A stretch of 64,000 bases of DNA from JAOUEA01 sp963821935 (GTDB lineage: Bacteria > Actinomycetota > UBA4738 > HRBIN12), in NCBI GenBank assembly GCA_963821935.1, contig CAWGFM010000003.1, positions 62,001 to 126,000 on the forward strand. The letters run 5' to 3'. Below are positions 26,440 through 34,882 of the stretch, one piece after another (positions within the stretch are counted from its first letter, which is position 1; the number at the start of each line of letters is the position of its first letter). The translations under genes and the position numbers were made by a program. The notes beneath the pieces were generated by a model. It was given only the letters and a program-made list of their open reading frames with translations, had not been told where the DNA came from and ran no database searches.

Positions 26440-26811
26440 TCAGCGAACGCCGGCGGGTCGGTCCGGTTCCCACGCCAGACGCGGAGCATCGCTCCACAGG
26501 CGTTCCAGGTCGTAGTACGCGCGCTCTTCGGAACCGAATACGTGGACGACCACGTCCACGTAGTCCAGCAGCCACCAACCCGCTTCCGGCTCGCCTTCGC
26601 GCCGGACGGGCTTGACGCCCATCTCGCGCAGCGCCGACTCGACGGCGTCGATCACCGTGCGGATCTGCCGATGCGACGTGGCCGTGCAGATCACGAAGTG
26701 ATCGGTGATGACGATGATGCCGTGCACATCGAGGATGACGACGTCTTCGGCTTGCTTGGCCGAGGCGGCCAGGGCGGCCGCGATGGCCACGTCGCGGCTT
26801 GGTGGCAGCAC
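26440..26811 (-). CDS. rsfS: Ribosome silencing factor RsfS
   Basis: GTG 26811 gives 123 aa: VLPPSRDVAIAAALAASAKQ, then EDVVILDVHGIIVITDHFVI and GWWLLDYVDVVVHVFGSEER, which are RsfS/RsfA signatures. It binds uL14 and blocks 50S-30S joining under starvation. It lies 10 nt downstream of the LytR_C gene in the nadD-lytR-rsfS order common in Actinomycetota. Confidence 0.95.
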   Translation of the reverse strand: MLPPSRDVAIAAALAASAKQAEDVVILDVHGIIVITDHFVICTATSHRQIRTVIDAVESALREMGVKPVRREGEPEAGWWLLDYVDVVVHVFGSEERAYYDLERLWSDAPRLAWEPDRPAGVR

Positions 26812-26821
26812 GACGCTGCCC

Positions 26822-27967
26822 TCACTCGTCCTCTGCCGTCCCGCCTTCGTCAACCGTGAAGTCCTTCCCGACGACGATCAGCACGTCGCCGATACCCGAT
26901 GGTACCTGGGACACACGGACACGCCCGACCCCCAGCGCATCGTGCGCCCGCTGGGCGTCCTCCTCGTAGGCGCTCCCGTTTGCGAACACGTCCGTCTTGG
27001 CCACGTCGAACGTCTGCGCGTTCTGGGAGAGCGTGACGCGGAACCCGGCGGGGATCAGCTGCGCGCCCACGATCTCTCCCACGCCGGCTTCACCGTTGCC
27101 GTTCTGCACGATGACGGGCGTCGGTGGTGTCGATCCGAACGAGTCAGCCATGATGCGATCGAGCTCGTCGTACTTGGGCACACGGATCGTGCCGGCGATC
27201 ACCGTGGTCGGGATCTGCGTCATGTCGGCGCCCTGGGCACCCGCGAACACCGTCGCCGCCGCCTGGGCGTCGTCGGTCTCGACGAGATCGGTCGACTCCA
27301 GCGCGGGTGGGTCCGACAGCAGGGCCGTCAGCACGATCTCCCACCGGGTGGCGGCATCGTCCGTGCTCCCCGCCAGGAAGGCTTTGGTCTGCCGACCCGA
27401 CAGCGTGAGCGCCCCCGGACCGAGGCTCCCGGACTTGGTTGGGTAGGACTCCCCCAGGTTCAGTTGCAGGCCGTCCGCGCGCTCGGCGAGATCGCTGATC
27501 CCCTGCAGACCCAGGACCGCGTAGCCGTCCAGCCAGGTCCCCGCCATGTTCGACAGGTCGATGCGCATGGACTCGGCCGGCAGCCCGGCCACTTCAGCGG
27601 TGCCGATCTCACCCTGCCCCGGGCCGACGATCGTGAGGTCCTGGGGAACGGGCATGAAGGCGGCGGGACGCTCGCTCGTGCCGGCGCCGATGATGGCCAG
27701 CATCGGGGCCGTCGTCCCTCGGACCTGGAACGCCAGGGTGGTAGGCCCCCCGGCGTCGACGGTGACGGCGTCGGCGCCACCTTCGTCGGTGGGCGTGTCC
27801 TCGCCGCCACGGGTCACAGCGAACGCCAGCACGCCGATCGCAGCCACCGCCGCCAGCCCCACGACCCCTGCCTCCATCCAGCGGCGGCGGCGTTGGGCCG
27901 AACGCCGCGCGCGCGAGCCGCGCACAGGCGTCACACGGGCGGGACCGCGCTCCGGCGCCGAGCTCAT
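26822..27967 (-). CDS. LytR C-terminal domain membrane protein
   Basis: The 381-aa product has a basic N-terminus, one transmembrane helix (VVGLAAVAAIGVLAFAVT), a region resembling a degenerate LCP fold, and a C-terminal LytR_C domain from about residue 290 (VIVQNGNGEAGVGEIVGAQL). In place of the arginine-containing catalytic motif of LCP glycopolymer transferases it has MPVPQDL, so enzymatic activity is doubtful (inference). ATG 27967 overlaps the nadD stop (ATGA). Confidence 0.8.
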   Translation of the reverse strand: MSSAPERGPARVTPVRGSRARRSAQRRRRWMEAGVVGLAAVAAIGVLAFAVTRGGEDTPTDEGGADAVTVDAGGPTTLAFQVRGTTAPMLAIIGAGTSERPAAFMPVPQDLTIVGPGQGEIGTAEVAGLPAESMRIDLSNMAGTWLDGYAVLGLQGISDLAERADGLQLNLGESYPTKSGSLGPGALTLSGRQTKAFLAGSTDDAATRWEIVLTALLSDPPALESTDLVETDDAQAAATVFAGAQGADMTQIPTTVIAGTIRVPKYDELDRIMADSFGSTPPTPVIVQNGNGEAGVGEIVGAQLIPAGFRVTLSQNAQTFDVAKTDVFANGSAYEEDAQRAHDALGVGRVRVSQVPSGIGDVLIVVGKDFTVDEGGTAEDE

Positions 27968-28560
27968 CGGTAGAGCTCCGCCTTCTCGATGTAGCTCTTG
28001 ACGCCTTCGGGGACCAGGTAGCGGATGGGGCTGCCCCCGTGCACCCTGCGTCGAACGTCCGTGGACGAGATCGCCAGGGCAGGGATGTTCATGACCGTGA
28101 TGTCCGGGGTGCTGGTGGAGGCATGCGCCTCGAACGCGGCGATGTCGTAGCCGGGGCGGGTCGCGGCGATGAAATGTGCCAGTCCGAACAGCTCTTGCTG
28201 GTCCTTCCACTGGAAGATCTCGACCACCGCGTCGGCTCCGGTCACGAAGAACAGATCGACGTCCTCACCCATCTCGGTCTTCAAGCCGCGCAGCGTGTCG
28301 ACCGTGTACGTGGGACCGTCCCGGTCGATCTCCATGCGGGACACGCGGAACAACGGGTTGGACGCGGTCGCGATGACGGTCATGAGGTAGCGGTCCTCGG
28401 CATGCGAGACGACCCCATGGGCCTTCATCCACGGCCGACCCGTCGGCACGAAGACCACCCCGTCCAGGCGGAACTGATGCAGGGCCTCCTCGGCCGTGAC
28501 CAGGTGTCCGTAGTGGATGGGATCGAACGTGCCGCCCATGACACCGAGGCGCGTTCCCAC
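27964..28560 (-). CDS. nadD: Nicotinate-nucleotide adenylyltransferase
   Basis: The 198-aa protein begins VGTRLGVMGGTFDPIHYGHL, with the nucleotidyltransferase motifs GGTFDPIHYGH and, near the end, ISSTDVRRRV. It converts nicotinate mononucleotide to deamido-NAD. GTG 28560 has TAGGAT 6 nt upstream inside the DinB stop region, so nadD may have its own leaderless promoter although it follows obgE-dinB closely. Confidence 0.96.
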   Translation of the reverse strand: MGTRLGVMGGTFDPIHYGHLVTAEEALHQFRLDGVVFVPTGRPWMKAHGVVSHAEDRYLMTVIATASNPLFRVSRMEIDRDGPTYTVDTLRGLKTEMGEDVDLFFVTGADAVVEIFQWKDQQELFGLAHFIAATRPGYDIAAFEAHASTSTPDITVMNIPALAISSTDVRRRVHGGSPIRYLVPEGVKSYIEKAELYR

Positions 28561-28564
28561 GAAC

Positions 28565-29002
28565 CTATCCTAGCCACGCCTCCAGGTCGTTCACGTGTTT
28601 CACGAGATGGAGTGGTCCGCTCTCTTCGAACCACTCCCAGGCGAGCGGCGTCACCTCGGGCATCGAAGCCAACCCCTCCACCATGCGTCGTCGGGCGGGC
28701 TCGAGCGCCGTCCGCACCTCCTGGGGGTCCATCGTGCGCGAACGTTCGAACCATTCGTCGTTCTGGCGATCGATGGCCTCGCGGGTCTCCTCGTCCGGAT
28801 CGAAGGTGCCCTCGCGCATGCGCTCCAGCTGGGTGGCGCAGTCCTGCATCCACGCCGCGAGGTGGAACATCACGTCCTTTGGCGACCAGCCCTCGGGCGT
28901 GACGGACGGCTCCTCGAACCGGTCCTCGGGGATCCGCTCGTAGACGTCACCGAGCGCTCGCCACTGCTCGGCCTCGTCCTCCAGCAGCCGCGTCGGATCC
29001 AT
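28565..29002 (-). CDS. DinB-like four-helix protein
   Basis: ATG 29002 (overlapping the obgE stop by one base) gives 145 aa with DinB/YfiT-type features: GWSPKDVMFHLAAWMQDC near residue 38 and HLVKHVNDLEAWLG at the end, the usual metal-binding His positions. Such proteins bind metal and sometimes act as thiol-dependent transferases; function here is unknown. Confidence 0.75.
   Translation of the reverse strand: MDPTRLLEDEAEQWRALGDVYERIPEDRFEEPSVTPEGWSPKDVMFHLAAWMQDCATQLERMREGTFDPDEETREAIDRQNDEWFERSRTMDPQEVRTALEPARRRMVEGLASMPEVTPLAWEWFEESGPLHLVKHVNDLEAWLG
28567..28572 (-). promoter_or_regulatory. Predicted -10 element of nadD
   Basis: Minus-strand TAGGAT ends 6 nt before the nadD GTG and overlaps the stop codon of the DinB gene. 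Confidence 0.45.
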
Positions 29003-30279
29003 CAACCGTCCTCATCCTCGTCGCCGGCGGGTTCGGTGGGATCGGGCAGGAACTCGAACACCCGGTCGAGGATGGCGACCTCGTCACCGTGACGCGCGCC
29101 CAGTGCGGCGAGCTGGCGTTCCACACCGTCTTTCACCAGTCGCTGCTGCAGCCGCTCGACGTCGCGGTCATCGTCCATGTCGGCTTCCGAGACCCATCGC
29201 TCCACACCCCTGCCCTCGACGCGCCACCGGCGGCCGTCACCTTCACGGGTGATCGTGAACCGGGGGCGGCCCGGTCGCAGCACCACGAATGGCGATCGTT
29301 CGGGCTCGGCCTCGGCAGCCTCGTCGGACAGGAGCCCCAACCGCTCGAGGAGCTCCTCGACGCCTGCTCCGGTCATGGCCGAGACGGCCAGGGCGTGCGG
29401 CGCGATCGCAGCTGCCACGGCCGAGGGGTCTTCCACCAGGTCTGCTTTCGAGCCCACCACGATCGAGGGACGATCCGCGAGATCGGGATCGTAGGCGGCG
29501 AGCTCCTCACGGAGCGTCGCGAGGTCGGCGACTGCGTCGGGCGTGGCCAGGTCGACGACCAGCACGAGCGCGCGACATCGAACGATGTGCCGCAGGAAGC
29601 GGTGCCCCAGGCCCTTGCCGCCGCTGGCGCCTTCCACCAGTCCGGGGATGTCGGCCACGACGAATCGGTCGTCGTCCCGACCTGCAACCCCAAGGTTCGG
29701 CGTCAGGGTGGTGAACGGATAGTCGGCGATCTTGGGTTTGGCGGCGGTCAGGCGGGACAACAACGTGGACTTGCCCGCGTTGGGCAGGCCCACCAGGCCC
29801 ACATCGGCCACGGTGCGCAGCTCGACACGCACGCGCCGTTCCTCCCCGCTCTCTCCCGGTTCCGCGGTGCGAGGAACCCGGTTGCGCGGTCCGGCGAACG
29901 CCACGTTGCCACGTCCGCCACGCCCTCCCGCCGCCACGATCGCGCGGGCGCCCTCCCCCACCAGATCAGCGATGAGTCCGGCCTCGTCCATGACCACGGT
30001 GCCGTCGGGGACCGGCACGATGAGGTCCTTCCCGGAGGCACCCTCGCGCCGCGAGTCCCGACCGGGAGCCCCGGGCGTTGCCCGCTGATGGGGATGCTCG
30101 GCGAGCCAGGACAGATCGTGCAGACCCTTCGTGACCTCGAACACGATGGAGCCGCCGTTGCCCCCCGACCCACCGTCCGGTCCGCCGCGCGGCTTGTACG
30201 GTTCCGAATGCAAGGACGCGGAGCCGTTGCCCCCTCGGCCGGCTTCCAGGTACGCGATGCACTCGTCGACGAACGCCAC
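29002..30279 (-). CDS. obgE: GTPase ObgE/CgtA
   Basis: The 425-aa protein has the glycine-rich Obg fold (AGRGGNGSASLHSEPYKPRG), the G domain with GLPNAGKSTLLS, DIPGLVEGA and SKADL, and a C-terminal OCT-like domain. It acts in late 50S assembly and stress signalling. It follows rplU-rpmA in the conserved order but is preceded by its own predicted promoter overlapping a divergent one. GTG 30279 is the family start. Confidence 0.97.
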   Translation of the reverse strand: MAFVDECIAYLEAGRGGNGSASLHSEPYKPRGGPDGGSGGNGGSIVFEVTKGLHDLSWLAEHPHQRATPGAPGRDSRREGASGKDLIVPVPDGTVVMDEAGLIADLVGEGARAIVAAGGRGGRGNVAFAGPRNRVPRTAEPGESGEERRVRVELRTVADVGLVGLPNAGKSTLLSRLTAAKPKIADYPFTTLTPNLGVAGRDDDRFVVADIPGLVEGASGGKGLGHRFLRHIVRCRALVLVVDLATPDAVADLATLREELAAYDPDLADRPSIVVGSKADLVEDPSAVAAAIAPHALAVSAMTGAGVEELLERLGLLSDEAAEAEPERSPFVVLRPGRPRFTITREGDGRRWRVEGRGVERWVSEADMDDDRDVERLQQRLVKDGVERQLAALGARHGDEVAILDRVFEFLPDPTEPAGDEDEDG

Positions 30280-30285
30280 CCCTAC

Positions 30286-30291
30286 ACCCTA
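30286..30291 (-). promoter_or_regulatory. Predicted -10 element of obgE
   Basis: Minus-strand TAGGGT ends 6 nt before GTG 30279. It shares two base pairs with the plus-strand -10 at 30290-30295. Confidence 0.55.
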
Positions 30292-30295
30292 GTGT
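30290..30295 (+). promoter_or_regulatory. Predicted -10 element of the 150-aa protein gene
   Basis: TAGTGT ends 7 nt before ATG 30303 and overlaps the divergent obgE -10 by the central TA. Confidence 0.55.
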
Positions 30296-30302
30296 GGCTC
30301 CC

Positions 30303-30755
30303 ATGCCGGAACCGACCACCGTGTGGATGGTGCGCCTGCGCAAGGGCGAGATGGGAGAACGCAAGGGCCTGCTCACGCTCGACGACGAGGGCCTCGTCTT
30401 CAGGGACGAGTCTCTGGAGCAGGTTCGCGTCGTGCGCTTCGCACAGATGCGGCGGGCGAAGCGTGTGAAAGGCTCGCCCATCTTGCTGGTGAGCCACGAG
30501 GACGACGAGCGTGGCGCGAAGGAGACGGCCTTCTACTTCACCCCGCCTCCACCACTCACGCCGGGGGATCCCTTCGCAGTGACGGAGAGCTCGGGATCCA
30601 TGGGGCGTCCGATGAACCCGCTGGCGGCCATGCGACGCAACTCGAAACGCCGGCACATGCGCGACAACGTGCGCTATCTGACCGCGAAATCAGGGAGCAG
30701 GAAACCCGAGATCAACGCCTGGGTACAGGAGATCACCGAGCGACTGAACGGTTGA
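30303..30755 (+). CDS. Hypothetical protein with PH-like N-terminus
   Basis: The 150-aa protein has an N-terminal strand-rich region (VWMVRLRKGEMGERKGLLTL, then VFRDESLEQVRVVRFAQMRR) resembling a bacterial PH/GRAM-like barrel, then a basic tail (AAMRRNSKRRHMRDNVRY). The family is uncertain. ATG 30303 is chosen because the -10 lies 7 nt upstream. It converges on rpmA with only 3 nt between stop codons. Confidence 0.65.
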   Translation: MPEPTTVWMVRLRKGEMGERKGLLTLDDEGLVFRDESLEQVRVVRFAQMRRAKRVKGSPILLVSHEDDERGAKETAFYFTPPPPLTPGDPFAVTESSGSMGRPMNPLAAMRRNSKRRHMRDNVRYLTAKSGSRKPEINAWVQEITERLNG

Positions 30756-30758
30756 GGA

Positions 30759-31013
30759 TTACTCGGCCGGAACGACCGTGGCGAACTTGCGACCCCGCGA
30801 GGATTCGAACGTGACCGTCCCTTCGCGCAACGCGAACAGCGTGTCGTCGCTGCCCTTGCCGACACCGTCACCGGGGTGGATCTTTGTGCCGCGCTGGCGC
30901 ACGATGACGGAGCCCGCGGTGACGGTCTCGCCGCCGAAGGTCTTCACGCCCAGGAACTTGGCGTTGGAATCGCGGCCGTTTCGGGACGAGCCGCCGCCCT
31001 TCTTGTGTGCCAT
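30759..31013 (-). CDS. rpmA: 50S ribosomal protein bL27
   Basis: The 84-aa protein MAHKKGGGSSRNGRDSNAKF is bL27, whose N-terminus reaches the peptidyl transferase centre. RQRGTKIHPGDGVGKG is the family signature. ATG 31013 follows the rplU gene by 49 nt, a gap that contains a strong GC hairpin. Confidence 0.97.
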   Translation of the reverse strand: MAHKKGGGSSRNGRDSNAKFLGVKTFGGETVTAGSVIVRQRGTKIHPGDGVGKGSDDTLFALREGTVTFESSRGRKFATVVPAE

Positions 31014-31032
31014 AGGTCCTCCAGGGTAACAA

Positions 31033-31050
31033 GCCGGGGCGAGCCCCGGC
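31033..31050 (-). repeat. GC hairpin between rplU and rpmA
   Basis: GCCGGGGC-GA-GCCCCGGC is a perfect 8-bp inverted repeat inside the rplU-rpmA transcript. It could be a processing or partial termination site. Similar elements occur at 19210 and 63457. Confidence 0.6.
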
Positions 31051-31062
31051 CGACGTGCCCGC

Positions 31063-31398
31063 CTACGACTCCTCGGTCTTCTTCTTCGTGGGGCCGAGCT
31101 TGACGTCTTCGATCTCGAGCAGGGTGCGGAGCTGGCGGTGGCCTCCTCGCTGGGCATACCCGCTCTTGGGCCGGTACTTGAAGATCTTGATCTTGTCGCC
31201 CTTCTTCTCTCCCAGCGGCTTCGCCGTGACGCTGGCCTTGGCTGCCTCGGCCCCCACGTGGGTCGCACCGTCGTCGTCGACCACCAACAGAGGGTGGAAC
31301 GTGATCGTCTCGCCCTCGTGCACGATCTTCTCGACCTCGATCACATCGCCGGTCTTCACCTTGTGTTGCTTGCCACCGGTCTTGATCACCGCATACAT
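31063..31398 (-). CDS. rplU: 50S ribosomal protein bL21
   Basis: The 111-aa protein MYAVIKTGGKQHKVKTGDVI is bL21, with KIKIFKYRPKSGYAQRGGHR typical of the family. GGAGG lies 7 nt before ATG 31398. In most Actinomycetota rplU directly follows the RNase E/G gene; here the two are separated by the 31.4-36.5 kb block. Confidence 0.97.
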   Translation of the reverse strand: MYAVIKTGGKQHKVKTGDVIEVEKIVHEGETITFHPLLVVDDDGATHVGAEAAKASVTAKPLGEKKGDKIKIFKYRPKSGYAQRGGHRQLRTLLEIEDVKLGPTKKKTEES

Positions 31399-32029
31399 GT
31401 CGGTTCCTCCGCGCCCTCGTCAGGCGCCATCACGCGTCAGACTTCGTAGTTGCTGCACTTACCGCTCGTTACCCCTCTGACCTGCACGTCTAGACCAGCT
31501 CACCCTCGAAGTTCGTTGAGGTTCGTTGGGAGGGGACGAATCGAGGATAACAACAGGCAGGTGGTAGGGCATGCATGTTCTGGGGAGAGGAGGGGTCGGG
31601 CCGCCGTCCCACCACGCCCACGCGGGCGATCCGACCCGGGCGGGGGCAGGGCACCAAACCCTCGTCGATATGTTTGGGTGTTGTAGGTATATCTCTAAGC
31701 CTCACAAGCGATTCCGTGTAAGAGACTGCCCCAGGGGACCTACCTGCAACACGCCGTCGCCAATTACACGACAGTCACCGCAACGTCATGCTGTTCTCGC
31801 GACCAGCGTGTAAACAGCGCGACGTTGCGATGGCCCCGCAGGCCGTTTCGAGCGGTTGCCGCACGCCTTCGACAGCATCGCGTCGAACCTCCGTGAACTA
31901 GCCCAGGAACAGGACCCCATGGTTGGCGACGGTTCACGAATGTCCCTTGGGCACGGACCGCCCCGCCAGCGGTTCATGAGAACGGCAACGGATGTCCAGA
32001 GGCTCGCGAGTGGTGTGGGTGGCGAACCG
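31399..32029. other. Gene-poor left edge of the accessory block
   Basis: I see no supported gene in these 631 bp. The minus strand holds the rplU leader. A bulged hairpin (CACCAAAC at 31652-31659 with GTTTGGGTG at 31672-31680) and a visibly less GC-rich patch near 31675-31730 are present. One boundary repeat lies at 31509-31532. Confidence 0.6.
31509..31532 (+). repeat. Boundary repeat, left copy
   Basis: AAGTTCGTT and GTTCGTTGG are separated by GAG. The same pair, separated by AGAA, occurs at 36416-36440 in the same orientation at the other edge of the block. Confidence 0.6.
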
Positions 32030-32035
32030 TATCCT
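32030..32035 (+). promoter_or_regulatory. Predicted -10 element of the GNAT gene
   Basis: TATCCT ends 6 nt before GTG 32042. Confidence 0.5.
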
Positions 32036-32041
32036 TTCCGT

Positions 32042-32593
32042 GTGGAGCTTGCGGTTCCCGACCGACCCCTGAGCGACGGTGTCGTCACCCTTCGACCGCC
32101 CCGGGAGGACGATCTGCGAGCGATCGGGCGAGGCATCGCCGATCCGGACGTGGTCCGGTGGATCGGCCCCTTTGACTCGGCAAGCGAGGTCCTGGAACGC
32201 AACCTGTCTCGCTGGGCCGAGGGGACGCGCGCGACCTTCTCGATCTGCGATCGGAAGGACGTCTGTCTGGGGCACGTCTGGGTGATCCTCGCGGACCCGG
32301 AGGATTCCAACCGGGGGAGCGTCGGCTACTGGCTCCTCCCGGAGGCAAGGGGAAAGGGATTCGCGACTCGCTCGGTCCGGTTGGTCTCGCGGTGGGCGCT
32401 TGGAGACCTCGGACTCGCCAGGCTCTCTCTCTTCGCTGAGCCGTCAAACGAGGAATCTCGGCGAGTGGCACAACGGAGCGGCTATGTGGAAGAGGGCGTT
32501 CTCCGATCGTACATGGAGATCGGCACCCGACGCGTCGACTGCGTAGTCTTCGCGCTTCTCCCTGCAGACCTCACCTCACATCACGCTGGGTAA
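32042..32593 (+). CDS. GNAT acetyltransferase, RimJ/RimL type
   Basis: GTG 32042 gives 183 aa: VTLRPPREDDLRAIGRGIAD at the start, then the acetyl-CoA loop GSVGYWLLPEARGKGFATR and the C-terminal SNEESRRVAQRSGYVEEG, all typical of the Acetyltransf_3 subgroup that acetylates protein N-termini or small amines. Sixty-two additional upstream codons in the open frame look non-homologous and precede the promoter. It converges on the methyltransferase gene. Confidence 0.88.
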   Translation: MELAVPDRPLSDGVVTLRPPREDDLRAIGRGIADPDVVRWIGPFDSASEVLERNLSRWAEGTRATFSICDRKDVCLGHVWVILADPEDSNRGSVGYWLLPEARGKGFATRSVRLVSRWALGDLGLARLSLFAEPSNEESRRVAQRSGYVEEGVLRSYMEIGTRRVDCVVFALLPADLTSHHAG

Positions 32594-32628
32594 GAGTCCG
32601 TGGTGTTAACGAGGGTACGCGAATGTAC

Positions 32629-33375
32629 CTAGACGACTAGCAGGCGAAGGCCAAGCTCTGCCACATCGAGATCGACGAGGTCGCGGTTGCGTTCGGCCCA
32701 CCGGCCTGAGAAAAGGTCATCGGAGAGGCTGCGCACTACGCGCTGCTCAACATCCGGCCCGACCCTGGCCCACACCGATACTCCGCGACGAACTTGATCG
32801 TCCAGGTATGCCTCGGGCCGACGCCAGTAGGCCTCGAAGAAGCCGTCAGCGCAGTCCCACGGGATAGGCACCGGCTCCGTGCGGGCTCCGATCGCGCGGG
32901 CCTGCTCGGTCAGCGAAGGCCGGTCGGCGACGAGGTCAGCGACCTCAGGCAGGTAGTCGCGAGTCAGCCAGAACCGGCGACGCCATCCGGTGTCACTGCT
33001 GTCGTGCGTGAACACCACCACGCGGCGAGCCACGCGCCGCATCTCGCGCAAGCCCGCGATCGGGTCCTGCCAGTGATGGACGGTGGCGAAAGCCATCGCG
33101 GCGTCGAATGACCGGTCCTCGAACGGAAGGCTCTCCGCGGTGGCAGCAACGCACGGCGCTGCGCCTGCGGGACGCTGCGCACGCATGAGCGCCGACGGCT
33201 CCACCGCGACGACGTCACGATCGGAGGGCTCGTAGGAGCCGGTGCCAGCCCCGACATTCAATACCGTCCGCGCATCGCCGAGCGCCGCCCAGATCCCGGC
33301 GGCGATCCGCGGCTCGGTGCGCCGCGTCACGGTGTAAGTGGCTCCGATGGTGTCGTACAACTGCGCGCTGGACAT
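32629..33375 (-). CDS. SAM-dependent methyltransferase, UbiE-like
   Basis: The 248-aa protein has VLNVGAGTGSYEP (SAM loop, about residue 40), VVAVEPSALM and the class I methyltransferase 11 pattern (SFDAAMAFATVHHWQDP). The substrate is unknown. ATG 33375 is used; GTG 33381 is possible. It lies in the accessory block and no operon partner is visible. Confidence 0.85.
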   Translation of the reverse strand: MSSAQLYDTIGATYTVTRRTEPRIAAGIWAALGDARTVLNVGAGTGSYEPSDRDVVAVEPSALMRAQRPAGAAPCVAATAESLPFEDRSFDAAMAFATVHHWQDPIAGLREMRRVARRVVVFTHDSSDTGWRRRFWLTRDYLPEVADLVADRPSLTEQARAIGARTEPVPIPWDCADGFFEAYWRRPEAYLDDQVRRGVSVWARVGPDVEQRVVRSLSDDLFSGRWAERNRDLVDLDVAELGLRLLVV

Positions 33376-33526
33376 CGACACTGCCCTTCATCGCGTGGGA
33401 TGCGCTAATGGCGCGAGACTACCTCGCCCTTTGGACAGAGTCCGCCGGGGTTTGGCGAGCGTTCACTGATGTACCTCGACCTAGTGCACCTAGAGCAGAG
33501 GATGGCTTTCAGCCGAGGTCCGGCCA

Positions 33527-33758
33527 GCTGGCGACGTCGACCTCGTTGCCCTCGGAGTCGGCAAGCAGCCACGTCTCGGTCGCAAGGTGATCCTGCCAGC
33601 TGCCGCCATCGAGAGGATCGACATCGGGGACCGGAAGGTCCGGGTCGCCCTCACGAAGGACCAGATCAAGAACTCTTTGAGCTGGACGACGAAGGGACTA
33701 CCGTTCGGCGGACTACCGGACTAGCCTCGGCGTCGGCTACTACGACCAGTACCTATGA
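33527..33758 (+). pseudogene. Decayed PRC-barrel domain gene
   Basis: Three reading-frame segments give a recognisable PRC-barrel-like tail. Frame 1 has VDLVALGVGKQPRLGRKV then ILPAAAIERIDIGDRKVRVA and LTKDQIKNS; then ELDDEG; then DYRSADYRTSLGVGYYDQYL and a TGA at 33756-33758. Frame changes lie near 33675 and 33693. No start codon or intact N-terminus is evident. The 3' end overlaps the last codons of the convergent beta-propeller gene. Confidence 0.55.
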
Positions 33759-34882
33759 GCGCCGGGGTCGAGACCCAGGTGAGCACGCAGGTGAACAGCA
33801 TCTTCGACGAGTTCCGCGTCGCTGCTCGCCGAGGTGGCGGCGAGGCCCCCTCCCCAGTCTGAACCGTACTCGTCGAGGCCGGTGTCAGTGAGTTGGCGAA
33901 TGGTCGTTCCGTCGATCGAGACCGCGTAGAGGTCCCTCCGTTCCCCACCGCCCTCGAACGCGATCCAGGTGCCGTCAGGCGACCACGAAGGGTTGACGCC
34001 ATCGACGACGGGGTCCACGAGTCGCCGGAGTCCGGTCCCATCGGCGTTGACGATGTCGATCGAACTGCGATTCTCCTCAATCACCGAGAAGGCGAGCCTT
34101 GACCCGTCGGGCGACCAGGTGGGTCCGAACCAGACCCTCTGACCCGGTTGATCCTCGAACAGGTCTGTAGTGCGTCCGGTAGCGAGGTCGATGACCTTCA
34201 GGTCACCCTTGTCGTCGACGTATGCGATCCGATCGTCCTGTGGGGAGAAGGCGATATTGAGCGCGCGGCCATCCGTCGGAATGTCCTGCACGTTGGACCC
34301 GTCGATCTCGATCGTGTGGAGGCTTCCTCGATTGTCGGCGAACGCCAGGAAGGTCCCGTCGGGAGACCAGTCCACGTCCTGCGGGGCGAGGAGCGGGTCG
34401 ATCGGCAACGTCTGGATCGGTTCGCCCGTCTTCGTCGAGACGAGGACGATCTCGCCCGTGCCTTCGCCCGTGCCGTTGGTCAGCGCGATGGTGGATCCAT
34501 CCGGCGACCAGGCAAGGCTCACCGAGCTGTACGACTCCTTCGTGAGGGGCTCGCTCGTCCCGGACGCCAGGTCAAAGAGCGTGATCGGACCGAAGCCTTG
34601 GCCGCCACCGAGGAACGCGATGGTGCCGGTTGGAGCAAGGACCGAGCCCGACGGGGACGGTCCGATCGGCTTCGGCGGGGCATCCTCACCGAGCCGCATC
34701 AAGGCTCGCAGCGGCAACGCGACGCCAACCGCGATGACGAGGGCGGCCAGGCTCGTGACCGCGATCGAGACCCGTCGACGTCGACGCCCGCTGGTCATCG
34801 CCTTCGTCGGCGAGGGGATCTCGATCGGCAGCCGCTCGGTTTGGTCGTGGATCTCTCGGATCAGTGCGTCGTACTCGTTCAT
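33740..34882 (-). CDS. Membrane-anchored TolB/WD40-like beta-propeller protein, putative anti-sigma partner
   Basis: The 380-aa protein has about 40 cytoplasmic residues (MNEYDALIREIHDQTERLPI), a basic stop and one transmembrane helix (VSIAVTSLAALVIAVGVALP), then a beta-propeller outside with repeated WSPDG blades (LAWSPDGSTIA, VDWSPDGTFLA, TWSPDGSRLAFS, SWSPDGTWIAFEG). It overlaps the sigma gene by 4 nt (ATGA), so the short cytoplasmic N-terminus may bind the sigma factor while the propeller senses a ligand (inference). No canonical zinc anti-sigma motif is seen. Confidence 0.83.
   Translation of the reverse strand: MNEYDALIREIHDQTERLPIEIPSPTKAMTSGRRRRRVSIAVTSLAALVIAVGVALPLRALMRLGEDAPPKPIGPSPSGSVLAPTGTIAFLGGGQGFGPITLFDLASGTSEPLTKESYSSVSLAWSPDGSTIALTNGTGEGTGEIVLVSTKTGEPIQTLPIDPLLAPQDVDWSPDGTFLAFADNRGSLHTIEIDGSNVQDIPTDGRALNIAFSPQDDRIAYVDDKGDLKVIDLATGRTTDLFEDQPGQRVWFGPTWSPDGSRLAFSVIEENRSSIDIVNADGTGLRRLVDPVVDGVNPSWSPDGTWIAFEGGGERRDLYAVSIDGTTIRQLTDTGLDEYGSDWGGGLAATSASSDAELVEDAVHLRAHLGLDPGAHRYWS

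Noticed and set aside
32623..33480. Direct 12-mers (ATGTACCTAGAC and ATGTACCTCGAC) flanking the methyltransferase gene
   Set aside because: One mismatch over 12 bases at 0.85-kb distance could be chance, and one copy overlaps the stop codon; no other mobile-element sign.
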